A DNA stretch of 64,000 nucleotides from Desulfobulbaceae bacterium (GTDB taxonomy: Bacteria; Desulfobacterota; Desulfobulbia; Desulfobulbales; SURF-16): positions 22,821 through 86,820 of the forward strand of contig JAGXFQ010000015.1 in the NCBI GenBank assembly GCA_024637145.1, given 5' to 3'. Positions within the stretch are counted from its first letter, which is position 1; each line of letters begins with the position of its first letter. Positions 24,470 to 34,289 of the stretch are shown here, in pieces. The notes under the pieces are model-generated. The model had not been told where the DNA came from. It made no database searches and saw only the letters and a program-made list of their open reading frames with translations. The position numbers and the translations under genes were made by a program.

Positions 24470-25531
24470 TTATTCCCCTGCCTTGTCGCCATCCGGGTGG
24501 ATGAGCATCCAGGTCCGGGTGGCAAGATTGCCGCTTTTGCTCTCTCGAGCACTGACCACCACCCTGGTGACGGGCCGTTGCAAGGGCGTATCTGCGGTAA
24601 AAAAGAGGATATCCCCTGCCCTCTGGCCCTGATGCCAGCCCAGCCCGCTCACCCAGAAGCCAAAAGTGCCGGGACTATATTTCTCAGGAGCAAGCAGCCG
24701 TACCTGATAGCGGGTCACCATGGCGTCTGCCAATTGCTGCGGAGGGGGGGTCAGAGCCGTCAGCGGCAAATCCGCCAGCTCCAGAATCTTCTTGAAATGG
24801 GGCATGGCAGCCCACTCCTTGCCCAGTATGGGCTGCCTGGGCAGACAGAAGGGATCTGAATAGGGGCCCACAGCGCCGGGATCTTGGGTCAAAATCGCCT
24901 CATAGCCCAGGGCCCTGGCCTCCTCAAGGACAATAGTATTATACTCACCGTAAGGAAGGGCAAAGAAACGGGGGGTGTCCCCCAGTTCCCGAGATAAAAG
25001 GGCCCTGGATTTCACCAGATCACCGCTGATCCAGGAGCGGTAGTCGACTTCAGTCATATTCTCCGGCTTAAAGGCCAGATGTGCATGACCAAAGCCATGG
25101 TCCTGAAAATCGACGCCCTGCTCCCCCAATTCCCGAAGCTGACTCCAGTTCATATAATCCCTGGAATTCTGTGCAACCCCCTTGGTATAGACAAAAACAG
25201 TGAAGGGATAGCCATATTCTCTGAGGATGGGCCAGGCCTTTTCATAGACCGAGGCATAGGCATCATCAATGGTGATAACAACGGTCTTGGCAGGTATTTC
25301 CGCCCTGTTTTTTAAAAGAGTGATCAATTCCGCCAGGGGGATGATGGTGTAGTGGTGCGCGTTTAAAAACTCCATCTGTTGGGTAAAGGCCTCCACACTG
25401 ACATTGGTGGTGGGATATCGCTGGTCGCCAAAACGATGATAGATCAAAATAGTGGCATCCGCAGCGGCCAGGCAGAGGGCTGGCATTACGGCCAGCATCA
25501 GCGAGAGCATAAAAAAGGTCTTTTTTTTCAA
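24470..25531 (-). CDS. Exported polysaccharide deacetylase (NodB-homology) protein
   Basis: 353 aa from a TTG at 25531, preceded by GAGGA. The longer open frame (to 25708) runs into the upstream gene and would bury the signal peptide. The start LKKKTFFMLSLMLAVMPALCLA is a signal peptide (key part MLSLMLAVMPALCLA). The NodB region has VVITIDDAY (catalytic Asp pair), DHGFGHAHLAF (metal His residues) and FFALPYGEYN. The usual TFDDG reads TIDDA, so it is somewhat divergent. About 110 extra C-terminal residues follow. It probably de-N-acetylates an envelope glycan, alongside the Bax-like gene 116 bases upstream. Confidence 0.85.
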   Translation of the reverse strand: MKKKTFFMLSLMLAVMPALCLAAADATILIYHRFGDQRYPTTNVSVEAFTQQMEFLNAHHYTIIPLAELITLLKNRAEIPAKTVVITIDDAYASVYEKAWPILREYGYPFTVFVYTKGVAQNSRDYMNWSQLRELGEQGVDFQDHGFGHAHLAFKPENMTEVDYRSWISGDLVKSRALLSRELGDTPRFFALPYGEYNTIVLEEARALGYEAILTQDPGAVGPYSDPFCLPRQPILGKEWAAMPHFKKILELADLPLTALTPPPQQLADAMVTRYQVRLLAPEKYSPGTFGFWVSGLGWHQGQRAGDILFFTADTPLQRPVTRVVVSARESKSGNLATRTWMLIHPDGDKAGE

Positions 25532-25646
25532 TATGAAAATCCTCGGACTCAAATTCCCCGGCAACAAGGGGTATGGGAGGGGGCAAAAAACAGCATCTTG
25601 GTAAGAACATTGGTGAGCAGCAGCGGCAACGGCCCACCAGGCTTTT

Positions 25647-26708
25647 CTACTTGGCCACCACCTGCACAGGGGCCTTGTCATCATAAGGGGCCAGGCGGAG
25701 GGTATCAAAACGCTTGAGGCGGTTATAACGGATAATCCGCTTCACCTTTGTTACGTAACTCTGCCTTTTTTCGGAATAAAAGAGAAGCCCTTCACTAAGA
25801 ACCTCAGGGTCCTGGCTTTCCAGGCGCAGGGTCCGAAACGTGGCATAGAGATGGTGGCTGTTTAAGGTAAGGATATAGGCCTGGACCGAATCAAGGATGG
25901 TGCCATACCTGGCCACCAGGAACTTGCTGCCCGCTGCCCTTTCATCCGGGACAAGGCCCTTTTCGCCCCAGGTGCGAATACCGAAGAGGTTATTGCCCTC
26001 CTTGGCAAAGCGGGAGGTGCCCCATGATGACTCCAGGGCGCTTTGGGCCAGAATGAGACTTATCGGCACGGTTCGCACTCTTTTCTTGAGCTGTCCGACG
26101 CTCTCCGCCTTATAGCGCTTGGCCATATAAAGAAGCCACTGCTGCTCTGGGGCAGAAAGAATCTTTTGCCACCCTTCAGGGATTTTGGTCAGGGAGAAAT
26201 CTCCAGGCAGGGTTTCGGAGCGGGCAAGAATCTCCAAGAGACGCAGACGTTCATCCTCAATTAGTTGATTGGCATGGAGGGCCACGGGCAGGAGGGTATG
26301 CAGAAAGATTGTTTTTTTATCCGCAATGGGCAGGTCATGCAGGTTGTCCGGAAAGGAGGTGAAAAGGACCTGACTGATAGTTGAATTGTTTTCTATGGAC
26401 CAGAGACCATATTCTTCCAGGGTCTGGCGAAGATCCGCTGAGGAGGAGGGACTATGGGCGGGAACGCTGGAGCTGGATGCTTGTCCCAGGTGCGGGTCAA
26501 AAGGCAGGGGCTCAACCTCTTCAGCAACCTTGGCCACGGAAACGGCATCATCAGGAGGGATGAGGAAGGCAAGAAGAAGCAGACAGCCCACAGAGACCAG
26601 GACACTTGTCCGGAAGATCTTCCGGGCAAAGAGTATGGTTTCAGAACAAGGGTATGGCAAATTGCTTTCTCTACTTAAAAAAGAGGGTTTCGGCATGGGC
26701 TTAGTCAT
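25647..26708 (-). CDS. Bax-like glucosaminidase (GH73-type) envelope protein
   Basis: About 353 aa from the ATG at 26708; TTG 26732 and ATG 26696 are alternatives, none with a good ribosome site. A hydrophobic segment (about residues 31-50 of this version) anchors or exports it. The C-terminal domain shows ISLILAQSALESSWGTSRFA, where the Glu is the expected catalytic acid, then GNNLFGIRTW and YGTILDSVQAYILTLNSH, as in E. coli Bax and other N-acetylglucosaminidases that cut peptidoglycan. About 90 residues of low-complexity linker (SSSSVPAHSPSSS) precede it. It diverges from the cyclophilin gene. Confidence 0.87.
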   Translation of the reverse strand: MTKPMPKPSFLSRESNLPYPCSETILFARKIFRTSVLVSVGCLLLLAFLIPPDDAVSVAKVAEEVEPLPFDPHLGQASSSSVPAHSPSSSADLRQTLEEYGLWSIENNSTISQVLFTSFPDNLHDLPIADKKTIFLHTLLPVALHANQLIEDERLRLLEILARSETLPGDFSLTKIPEGWQKILSAPEQQWLLYMAKRYKAESVGQLKKRVRTVPISLILAQSALESSWGTSRFAKEGNNLFGIRTWGEKGLVPDERAAGSKFLVARYGTILDSVQAYILTLNSHHLYATFRTLRLESQDPEVLSEGLLFYSEKRQSYVTKVKRIIRYNRLKRFDTLRLAPYDDKAPVQVVAK

Positions 26709-26823
26709 ACACAAAAAAAGAGGGAGAACCAAATTCTTTAATGAAATTTTAGAGGAAAATATGGTATTTTCTACACTATTTCCCCTGCTTTAACAAATAT
26801 TAACCATGCACAGAGGCATTACT

Positions 26824-27405
26824 ATGCTTAAGAAAATGTTCCTCCCCCTCCTTCTTGTTTTTTCCCTGGCCGCCACCTCCCCCTCCTGGGCCCAGGCCGA
26901 CCAGCCGCGGATCATCATGGAAACCACCATGGGCCAAATGGTCATTGCCCTTTATGACGAAAAGGCGCCCGTCTCCTGCCAAAACTTCCGCACCTATGTT
27001 CAGGAAGGTTTTTTTGATGGCCTCATCTTTCACCGTGTCATCCCGGGCTTTATGATTCAGGGCGGCGGCTTTGAGCCAGGCCTGAAAAAGAAGGCCACCA
27101 GGGAACCGATCATGAATGAGGCCCATAATGGTCTGAAAAATAAAAGAGGCACCCTGGCCATGGCCCGCACCCAGGATATCAACAGTGCCACAGCCCAGTT
27201 CTTTATCAATGTCAAGGATAATGAGGCCCTGGACCATCGCTCCATGCGGATGGCCGAATATGGCTATGCCGTGTTTGGCGAGGTGGTTGAGGGGATGGAT
27301 GTGGCGGATGCCATTGTTTCTGTGCCCCGGGGTCAGCAGGGCATGTACGGCGATGTACCCAACAAAGACGTCATCATCATCAAGATGTATGAAGAAAAGA
27401 GATAA
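26824..27405 (+). CDS. ppiA: Periplasmic cyclophilin-type peptidyl-prolyl isomerase
   Basis: 193 aa from the ATG at 26824, which has AGAGG at the right distance; the upstream ATG at 26806 does not. A signal peptide (MLKKMFLPLLLVFSLAA ending near ATSPSWAQA) directs it to the periplasm, where it speeds proline isomerisation in protein folding. Cyclophilin motifs are FHRVIPGFMIQGG (catalytic Arg), GTLAMART, SATAQFFINV and YAVFGEVVEGMDV. The length fits bacterial PpiA. It appears monocistronic. Confidence 0.92.
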   Translation: MLKKMFLPLLLVFSLAATSPSWAQADQPRIIMETTMGQMVIALYDEKAPVSCQNFRTYVQEGFFDGLIFHRVIPGFMIQGGGFEPGLKKKATREPIMNEAHNGLKNKRGTLAMARTQDINSATAQFFINVKDNEALDHRSMRMAEYGYAVFGEVVEGMDVADAIVSVPRGQQGMYGDVPNKDVIIIKMYEEKR

Positions 27406-27515
27406 AGGCAGACCCGGAAGAAGAAGCAGGAACAGGGGAAAAGAGGAGGAGCAACGAGGCGGCCTGCAGGTTTTTTTGGCAACTCCTTCGCCTCTCCTTA
27501 CTCCTTACTCCTTAC

Positions 27516-28241
27516 TTATTTCTTACCCCAATGGACGGCAATGGTCCCCATCATGAACCTCTTAAAGCCCACCTTCTCAAAGCCGGCCTGGCGAAAGGCC
27601 TCCTCCAGCTCTTCTGCCTTGTAAAAATCCATGGTAGAGCCGGTGAGATAGGCATACGCCGCCTTATCGCTGGCGATCAGACGGCCCATCAGGGGGATTC
27701 CCCAGCGCAGATAGGCCCGGATGAAAGGATAAAGAATATTGCGGCTGGGGGGGGTGGTATCCAGGCAGACAAGACGGCCACCTTTTTTGAGCACCCTGTA
27801 CACCTCAGCAAGAACAGCAGGGGCATCATCGACATTGCGCAGGAGATAGCCGAAGGTGACTGCCTCAAAAACCCCATCGGCAAAAGGTAAAAAATTAGCG
27901 TCACAGGCCTGCCAGGAGATATCCCGGCAGCAAAAACGTCTCCGGGCCTCGGCCAGCATATTCTGGGCGAAATCACCACCAACAACAGTGGCCGCCGGGA
28001 AGGAGAGCTTGTAAAGGGCGGCGATATCCCCGGTGCCGGTGGCCAGGTCAAGGACCCTGCCCTGCCTGGCATCCCCGGCCTTGGCAACCACAAAGCGGCG
28101 CCAGCGCTGATCCTGCCCCAGGGTCATCACCTTGTTCATCAGATCATACTGGCCGGCGATGGAGTCAAACATCTTTTGTACAGCAGTGGCTTTAGTCAAG
28201 GGTTCATCCGTTTTTTTACGCTTTAAGACGTCCAGCAACAA
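27516..28241 (-). CDS. ubiE: Demethylmenaquinone methyltransferase
   Basis: 241 aa class I methyltransferase, the last step of menaquinone synthesis (called MenG where there is no ubiquinone). Motifs are VQKMFDSIAGQYDLMNKVMT, VLDLATGTGDIA (SAM binding), FGYLLRNVDD and GGRLVCLDTTPP. The start is TTG 28241, directly against the parC stop. With mqnB and mqnD in the window, the product is most likely menaquinone made by the futalosine route. The 3' gap holds three 7-base CTCCTTA units (27494-27514). Confidence 0.93.
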   Translation of the reverse strand: MLLDVLKRKKTDEPLTKATAVQKMFDSIAGQYDLMNKVMTLGQDQRWRRFVVAKAGDARQGRVLDLATGTGDIAALYKLSFPAATVVGGDFAQNMLAEARRRFCCRDISWQACDANFLPFADGVFEAVTFGYLLRNVDDAPAVLAEVYRVLKKGGRLVCLDTTPPSRNILYPFIRAYLRWGIPLMGRLIASDKAAYAYLTGSTMDFYKAEELEEAFRQAGFEKVGFKRFMMGTIAVHWGKK

Positions 28242-30227
28242 CTACTCTTTGGCCGTAAAAAGAGGGGTGGGTTTTTGAACCTCATCAGCGCCCTCCTCTT
28301 TTGAGGCCAGGGCCCTGACCCTGGTTACCGGTCTGGTACCAGAAATCCTTTTGCCGCGCGCGGCAGCGCCTTTCAGCAGAAAATCCGCCAGGAACACATC
28401 TTCGTAATTGGCCTTGGCCCGCTTACTGGGGGTGTAATAGATCCGCACCAGCCCCTCCTCACCAAGGGAGATGAACTGAATCAGGGAGCGCTTGTGGGGC
28501 GGGAAAAGCTCATACTCCTTATCTGTAATAAATTTCGGCATCTTAAAACGTTTGAGATAGGAGAGGTTTTCAACACCGTTTTTATAGATGATATTAAAAA
28601 CGAGGTCGCCCTCCACCTTCCCCATCCACAGGAGATCGCGACCGATAAAGACCTTATCCGCCACCGGCACGATTTTATAGCCGCCGTTTTTAAAGATCAG
28701 CATAACCTTGTCATACTCGGAACAGGGGAAGGAAAATCCCTGGTCCCCCTTGACCTGATGGCCGAGAAACCCACTCTCCTCCTGATAGCCCACGGTGAGG
28801 TTGGAAAGGGCCACCTGGCGGGCCTCCACCTCAGAGAAGGTGGCAAGCTGGGTGCGCCGGGCATAGTCGGGACCATATTTTTTCAGCAGGCCGTCAATAT
28901 AATTGATGGTATAAAGCACCATGTCCTCAAGATGCTTTTTGACTGCCTTGATTTTTTTGAGGGTAATATTGATTTCTTTTTGTTTTTTGGCGATATCGTA
29001 ACGGGATATCCGTTTAATCCGAATCTCCAGGAGCCGTTCGATATCCTCAAGGGTCACATCGCGCAGGAGCCTGTCCCGAAAGGGTTTCAGGGAGGCGTCA
29101 ACGGTTTCCACCACCAGTTGATAGGAATCACACTCTTCAATCTTCTTATACAGGCGTTCCTCAATAAAAATCTGCTCCAGAAGGGAGGCCTGCAGCCTTT
29201 CCTGGAGACGATCAAGATCAATAAGCAGTTCCTTTTCCAGGTCAGAGACCAGCTTGCGGGTGTTGTCGTGCAGGACCGCGCTGACACTGATATTGACCGG
29301 ATTATCATTTCTGATAACCGTGAGATTGGGGCTGATAGGGACCTCGCAATCGGTGAAGGCATAGAGGGCCCTGATCGTATCTTCGGCATAGATGCCGCGG
29401 GGCAGCTTTATCTCTATCTCCACCTCTTCCGCCGTATAATCATTAATGGAGTGGATCTTGATCTTGCCCTGCTTGGCCGCCTTCTCCACACTCTCCATAA
29501 TAGAGAGGGTGGTTGTCGAATAGGGGATCTCGGTGATGATAATGGTTTTTTCATCCTTTTCCTGGATGCAGGCCCGGCATTTTAAACGACCATTGCCGTC
29601 CTCATAGGCGGAGACATCGAGCATGCCGCCCTGCTGAAAATCAGGGAAAAGCTGGATCTCCTTGTCCCTCAGGATATTCTTTTGCGCCTCCAGCACCTCG
29701 ACAAAATTATGGGGCATAATCTTGGTTGCCATACCCACGGCAATACCTTCGGCCCCCTGGAGGAGCAGTAGGGGAATCTTGCTGGGCAGGGAGACCGGCT
29801 CCAGCATGCGGCCGTCATAAGAATCGGTGAAGGCGGTGAGGTCTTTATTAAAGAGGGTCTCTCTGGCTAAGGGGGAGAGGCGGCATTCAATATAGCGGGC
29901 CGCAGAAGCACCGTCACCGGTGTAGATATTGCCAAAATTCCCCTGCCGATCAAGAAGATAGCCCTTGTTGGCCAGATTGACGAGGGCGGCATAAATGGAT
30001 TGATCCCCATGGGGATGGAGCTTCATGCAATCGCCTACCACATTGGCGACCTTGTTGAAGCGGCCGTCATCCATGTTGTTCAGGGTCTGCATGATGCGGC
30101 GCTGCACCGGTTTGAGACCGTCACTCACATCCGGAATGGCCCGTTCCTTGATGACATAGGAGGTGTAATCAAGAAAATTTCTATCAAAGAGCTGATGCAA
30201 ACCGCCGTAATCTTCAAGATGATGCAT
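28242..30227 (-). CDS. parC: DNA topoisomerase IV subunit A, short form
   Basis: 661 aa, against about 750 for E. coli ParC. It cuts and rejoins DNA to decatenate chromosomes with ParE. The quinolone-region helix KLHPHGDQSIYAALVNLA (D75, S77, Y79) and the active-site Tyr in ASAARYIECRLS (R111, Y112) are intact. The coiled-coil tower is at about 360-440. The C-terminal DNA-wrapping propeller is short, with blade-like parts at about 475-620, then a basic-acidic tail. It follows parE after 15 bases and abuts ubiE. Calling it ParC rather than GyrA rests on the pairing and the weak C-terminal domain. Confidence 0.9.
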   Translation of the reverse strand: MHHLEDYGGLHQLFDRNFLDYTSYVIKERAIPDVSDGLKPVQRRIMQTLNNMDDGRFNKVANVVGDCMKLHPHGDQSIYAALVNLANKGYLLDRQGNFGNIYTGDGASAARYIECRLSPLARETLFNKDLTAFTDSYDGRMLEPVSLPSKIPLLLLQGAEGIAVGMATKIMPHNFVEVLEAQKNILRDKEIQLFPDFQQGGMLDVSAYEDGNGRLKCRACIQEKDEKTIIITEIPYSTTTLSIMESVEKAAKQGKIKIHSINDYTAEEVEIEIKLPRGIYAEDTIRALYAFTDCEVPISPNLTVIRNDNPVNISVSAVLHDNTRKLVSDLEKELLIDLDRLQERLQASLLEQIFIEERLYKKIEECDSYQLVVETVDASLKPFRDRLLRDVTLEDIERLLEIRIKRISRYDIAKKQKEINITLKKIKAVKKHLEDMVLYTINYIDGLLKKYGPDYARRTQLATFSEVEARQVALSNLTVGYQEESGFLGHQVKGDQGFSFPCSEYDKVMLIFKNGGYKIVPVADKVFIGRDLLWMGKVEGDLVFNIIYKNGVENLSYLKRFKMPKFITDKEYELFPPHKRSLIQFISLGEEGLVRIYYTPSKRAKANYEDVFLADFLLKGAAARGKRISGTRPVTRVRALASKEEGADEVQKPTPLFTAKE

Positions 30228-30242
30228 GGAGGACCTCGTCTG

Positions 30243-32069
30243 TCAAACCAGACTTCTCATGATATATTCTTTGCGCTCAGGGGTGTTCTTGCCCATGTAA
30301 AAAGAAAGGAGTTTGGGCACCTCTGAAAGGGTGTCGATATTGACCTGCTGCAGGCGGATATCATCACCGATAAACTGCTTGAATTCCGGGGGGGAAATTT
30401 CCCCCAGGCCCTTGAAGCGGGTAATCTCCACCTGCTTCTTCACCGTGGAGCGACCGGCCAGCCGGGTGACCGCCTTCACCTTTTCATCGTCCGAGTAACA
30501 ATAGACCGTTTCCTGCTTGGTTCGGGCCCTGAAGAGGGGGGTCTCCAGGATATAGACATGACCAAGCTTCACCAGGGGCTCAAAATAATGGAGAAAAAAG
30601 GTGAGAAGAAGGTTCCTGATATGGAGGCCGTCCACATCGGCGTCCGTGGCCATGATCACCTTGTCAAAACGAAGGTGGCCCACAGACTCCTCTATATTGA
30701 GGGCCTGCATCATATTGTACATCTCATCGTTTTTATACAGGAGATCAAGGCGCTGGCCATAGACGTTCATGGGCTTGCCCTTCATGGAAAAAACGGCCTG
30801 CCGCATGGGATCCCGGGCACTGACGATGGAGCCGGAGGCGGATTGCCCCTCCGTGATAAAGACCATATTCTCCCGGCCGGGTGGAGAAGGAGTGGCCTTG
30901 GAGGGGTGGTACTTGCAATCTTTCAACTGCGGAATGCGATAGGTTACCTTTTTGGCCTTGGCCTTGGCCTCCAGGCGGACATTCTGCAGCTCCTTGCGGA
31001 TCCGGGCATTCTGCTGGATCTTGTGGACCATGACCTCTGCCATGGTGGCATCTTTATAAAGGGAATCACAGACAAACTGCCGGACCCGGTTGATGATATC
31101 AGCCCGGATGTCGGTGTTCCCCAGTTTGTTTTTGGTCTGTGACTCAAAGATGGGGTCCACCACCTTGACGGCAATGGTGCCGACAATGCCCTCTCGGACA
31201 TCATTACCGTTGAATTTCTTGCCGGTGAATTCATTGAAACCCTTTAAGATCCCCTCCCGATAAGCGGAAAGATGGGTGCCCCCCTCATTGGTGTAGGTCC
31301 CGTTGACAAAGGAAAAATAAGACTCACCATAGCCGTTTATATGGGTAAAGGTGAGTTCCAGGGTGTCGTCTCGATAATGGAGAGGCTCATAGAGCTGACT
31401 GTCGTCGATCTCATTGGCCAACAGGTCAAGAAGGCCGTTTTCCGAGTAAAAGATTTCATCTGCAAAAAAAAGTTTTAGTCCTGCATTGAGATAGGCATAG
31501 CGCCACAATCTCTTTTTTATAAAATCGACGTTATAGCTATATTCTTTGAAGATATTGGGATCAGGAAAAAACTCCACCAGGGTGCCGTTTTTTGCGCTGC
31601 TTTCTCCCTGATCCTGGGTAACCAGGGTGCCGTTGGCAAAGGTGGCAGAGGCAAATTTGCCTTCGCGGTAGGCCGTTACGGTGAAGGTGGCGGAGAGGGC
31701 ATTCACCGCCTTGGTGCCCACCCCGTTGAGACCAACGGAAAACTGGAAGACATCACTGTTATATTTGGCGCCGGTATTGATCACGGACACACATTCCACA
31801 ATTTTACCCAGGGGAATACCGCGACCATAGTCGCGAATGGTCACTGATCCCGAATCATTGAGGGTAAGTTCAATCTTCTTGCCGGCCCCCATGATGAATT
31901 CATCAACGCCGTTATCGATGATCTCCTTGAGGAGGATATAGATGCCATCATCAGGATGAGAGCCGTTCCCCAGGCGGCCGATATACATGCCTGGACGCAG
32001 CCTGATATGCTCGAGAGAGCTCAGTGTTTTTACCTTGCCTTCATCATATACTGGTGGGGAAGATGTCAT
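30243..32069 (-). CDS. parE: DNA topoisomerase IV subunit B
   Basis: 608 aa ATPase subunit. The GHKL ATP site is seen in IDNGVDEFIMG, IRDYGRGIPLG and GLNGVGTKAVNALS. The TOPRIM domain has FITEGQSASGS, where the family usually has EGDSA, and MATDADVDGLHIRNLLL, which keeps the metal-binding DxD. KGKPMNVYG and ITRFKGLGE are further ParE/GyrB hallmarks. It heads parE-parC-ubiE on the minus strand. The Asp-to-Gln change in EGDSA should not remove the catalytic Glu but is worth comparing across relatives. Confidence 0.92.
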   Translation of the reverse strand: MTSSPPVYDEGKVKTLSSLEHIRLRPGMYIGRLGNGSHPDDGIYILLKEIIDNGVDEFIMGAGKKIELTLNDSGSVTIRDYGRGIPLGKIVECVSVINTGAKYNSDVFQFSVGLNGVGTKAVNALSATFTVTAYREGKFASATFANGTLVTQDQGESSAKNGTLVEFFPDPNIFKEYSYNVDFIKKRLWRYAYLNAGLKLFFADEIFYSENGLLDLLANEIDDSQLYEPLHYRDDTLELTFTHINGYGESYFSFVNGTYTNEGGTHLSAYREGILKGFNEFTGKKFNGNDVREGIVGTIAVKVVDPIFESQTKNKLGNTDIRADIINRVRQFVCDSLYKDATMAEVMVHKIQQNARIRKELQNVRLEAKAKAKKVTYRIPQLKDCKYHPSKATPSPPGRENMVFITEGQSASGSIVSARDPMRQAVFSMKGKPMNVYGQRLDLLYKNDEMYNMMQALNIEESVGHLRFDKVIMATDADVDGLHIRNLLLTFFLHYFEPLVKLGHVYILETPLFRARTKQETVYCYSDDEKVKAVTRLAGRSTVKKQVEITRFKGLGEISPPEFKQFIGDDIRLQQVNIDTLSEVPKLLSFYMGKNTPERKEYIMRSLV

Positions 32070-32396
32070 GAGATACCTGCGGAGATTAAACTTGTATTAC
32101 GCCTGGGTGGTGGAACGGGAACAATAAAGGAGATGCGAAAAAAAGAGGGGCTGTTGCCCAGCTCTGGCCCTGCCCCTGAAAGGGCGGCAAGGAGAGAGAG
32201 TGCGCAGCAGGGGAGAAATTACCACAATATGTTCTTTCCATAGAGCGTGCAGAAACAAAGATTATAAGAGATCGATTTTTTAAGAAAAATCTAAAAAACT
32301 CACAGAAAGAAGACCTCTCTTCCCCTGAAATTTCGATTACAAACTATATTGTTCTATTCTTTGACGCAAGATTTTTTGTTGCCGCCGGCTCATGGA

Positions 32397-32425
32397 TTGT
32401 AATTCACCAGCCGGTGCGGTATAAT
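32397..32425 (+). promoter_or_regulatory. Strong sigma-70-like promoter for the M3 peptidase
   Basis: TTGTAA (32397-32402) and a consensus TATAAT (32420-32425) are exactly 17 bases apart, 38 bases before the ATG. The implied leader is about 30 bases and has no Shine-Dalgarno match. It lies in the 393-base divergent gap 32070-32462, in which I see nothing else recognisable; a parE promoter is expected but unclear. Confidence 0.6.
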
Positions 32426-32462
32426 TTCTTTTTCCCCGTCAACTTCAGCCCTCCTTACCCCT

Positions 32463-34235
32463 ATGTCCATACAATTAAACAACGAACTGCACACCTCAGA
32501 TGTTATCTGGCGCCTTGATCACCTCTACACAGGTCTTCTTGACCCCGCCCTCAGAAAGGATAGCAAGCGCTGCCAGCAAGAGGCTGAGGCCATTGCCGGC
32601 ACGTATCGAGACAAGGTCGGGGATCTCACGGCCCGGGAACTTGCCGTGTTGGTGAAAAGGCTTGAAAATCTCTCTCTTCTTCTTGGCAAAATATCCACTT
32701 ACGCCTTCTTGAATTTCAGCACCCAGGTGAAAAACGCTGAGGCCGGTGCCTTCCTGCAGGAAGTCCGAGAATTAGCGAGCCGGATGGGCAAAGAGATCGT
32801 TTTCTTTGATCTGGAATGGGCAAAAACCGAGAAGAAAGTGGCTGATCCTCTCCTGCAGGATGCCCACCTCACTCATTATCGCCATTATCTCACCACCATC
32901 CGCCGTTATGCGGATCATCTCCTTGGCAGTGCCGAGGAAGAGCTGCTCTTGGAGAAAGCGCCGGTGGGTTCCTCAAGCTGGACAGATCTCTTTGACAAGG
33001 TCTTTGGCCATCTCACCTTCGGAAGCCGGCAGCGCAGTGAAGAGGAGGTGCTCTCTGACCTCTATTCCCCTGAGCGCCAAGTCCGGATCCAGGCGGCTGA
33101 AGAAATGAGCGCCGGACTCAGGTCGCAACTCCATATCATCACCCATATTTTCAATACCATCCTTGCCGACAAGATGATTACCGATCGGCTGCGCCACTAT
33201 CCCTCCTGGGTGAGTTCCATGAATCTGGCCAATGAGCTGAGCGATGCTACGGTTTCAGTCCTGGTTACCGCGGTAACCCAGCGCTATGATATTGTGCAGC
33301 GCTACTACTGCCTGAAGAAAAAGGTGCTGGGTCTCGATACCCTCTTTGATTATGACCGCTACGCCCCCCTGCCCCATTTGCCGGATAAAAAGGTGAACTG
33401 GCCGCAATGTCAGGAGATGGTCTTAACGGCCTTTCGCGCTTTTTCACCGAAGATGGCGGAGATCGCCTCTTTCTTTTTTGATCGCGGCTGGATACATGCC
33501 CCTGTGATGGCCGGTAAACAGAGCGGCGCCTTTGCCCACCCCTGCGTGCCCGGTATACATCCCTACGTGCTGGTCAACTACATGGGCAATGTCCGCGACG
33601 TCTCCACCGTGGCCCATGAACTCGGCCACGGCGTTCATCAATATCTGGCGGCTGAAAAGGGCTATTATAACAGCGACACCCCGCTGGTCCTGGCGGAAAC
33701 CGCCTCTGTCTTTGCCGAGCTCCTTGTCTTCCACAGCCAACTCGAGCTTCTGGAGTCCGCTGAAGAGCGCCAGGCTTTTGTCTGCCAGAAACTGGAATCC
33801 ATTTTTGCCACTGTTTTCAGGCAAATAGCCATGAATCGCTTTGAAGAGCGGATCCACTCCAGCCGCCGTGAGCAGGGGGAGCTTTCCTGGGAATTGTTCA
33901 GTAAAGAGTGGCGGGCAACCCAGGAAGAGATGTTTGGCGATGCCGTCACCCTCACTGAAAACTATGCCCTCTGGTGGTCCTATATCCCCCATTTTCTCCA
34001 CACGCCCGGCTATGTTTACTCTTATGCTTTTGGCGAACTTCTGGTCCTTGCCCTCTACAACCTCTACCAAACCGGTGATCCACATTTTGTGGCCAAATAT
34101 GAGGCCTTGCTGGCTGCAGGGGGCACCCTTTCCCCCTATGACCTGGTTGAACCCTTTGGGGTGGATCTCAATGATCCCCTCTTCTGGCAAGGCGGGCTGG
34201 CCACCATTGACCGCATGCTCACCTCTGTGGAATAG
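32463..34235 (+). CDS. pepF: M3-family oligoendopeptidase (PepF type)
   Basis: 590 aa, the size of PepF-type M3 zinc peptidases, which degrade short peptides in the cytoplasm. The zinc motif H385-E-L-G-H389 (VAHELGHGVH) is present, followed by the downstream Glu ligand in LVLAETASVFAELLV. The C-terminal HTPGYVYSYAFGELLVLALY and the YAFLNFSTQVKN start are typical of pepF/M3 proteins. There is no signal peptide. No Shine-Dalgarno is seen before the ATG despite a near-perfect promoter. The AsmA-like gene follows after 54 bases. Confidence 0.93.
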   Translation: MSIQLNNELHTSDVIWRLDHLYTGLLDPALRKDSKRCQQEAEAIAGTYRDKVGDLTARELAVLVKRLENLSLLLGKISTYAFLNFSTQVKNAEAGAFLQEVRELASRMGKEIVFFDLEWAKTEKKVADPLLQDAHLTHYRHYLTTIRRYADHLLGSAEEELLLEKAPVGSSSWTDLFDKVFGHLTFGSRQRSEEEVLSDLYSPERQVRIQAAEEMSAGLRSQLHIITHIFNTILADKMITDRLRHYPSWVSSMNLANELSDATVSVLVTAVTQRYDIVQRYYCLKKKVLGLDTLFDYDRYAPLPHLPDKKVNWPQCQEMVLTAFRAFSPKMAEIASFFFDRGWIHAPVMAGKQSGAFAHPCVPGIHPYVLVNYMGNVRDVSTVAHELGHGVHQYLAAEKGYYNSDTPLVLAETASVFAELLVFHSQLELLESAEERQAFVCQKLESIFATVFRQIAMNRFEERIHSSRREQGELSWELFSKEWRATQEEMFGDAVTLTENYALWWSYIPHFLHTPGYVYSYAFGELLVLALYNLYQTGDPHFVAKYEALLAAGGTLSPYDLVEPFGVDLNDPLFWQGGLATIDRMLTSVE

Positions 34236-34289
34236 GTTACAGATGACTCTTTTCTCTTTAGCTCTCTCTTTGGCTGCTGCACCCTGGCA

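Noticed and set aside
27494..27514. CTCCTTA x3 tandem repeat
   Set aside because: Only 21 bases; a simple slippage tract with no sign of CRISPR or other array structure.
28494..29585. 363-aa plus-strand ORF opposite parC
   Set aside because: Antisense shadow of parC with no recognisable domain.
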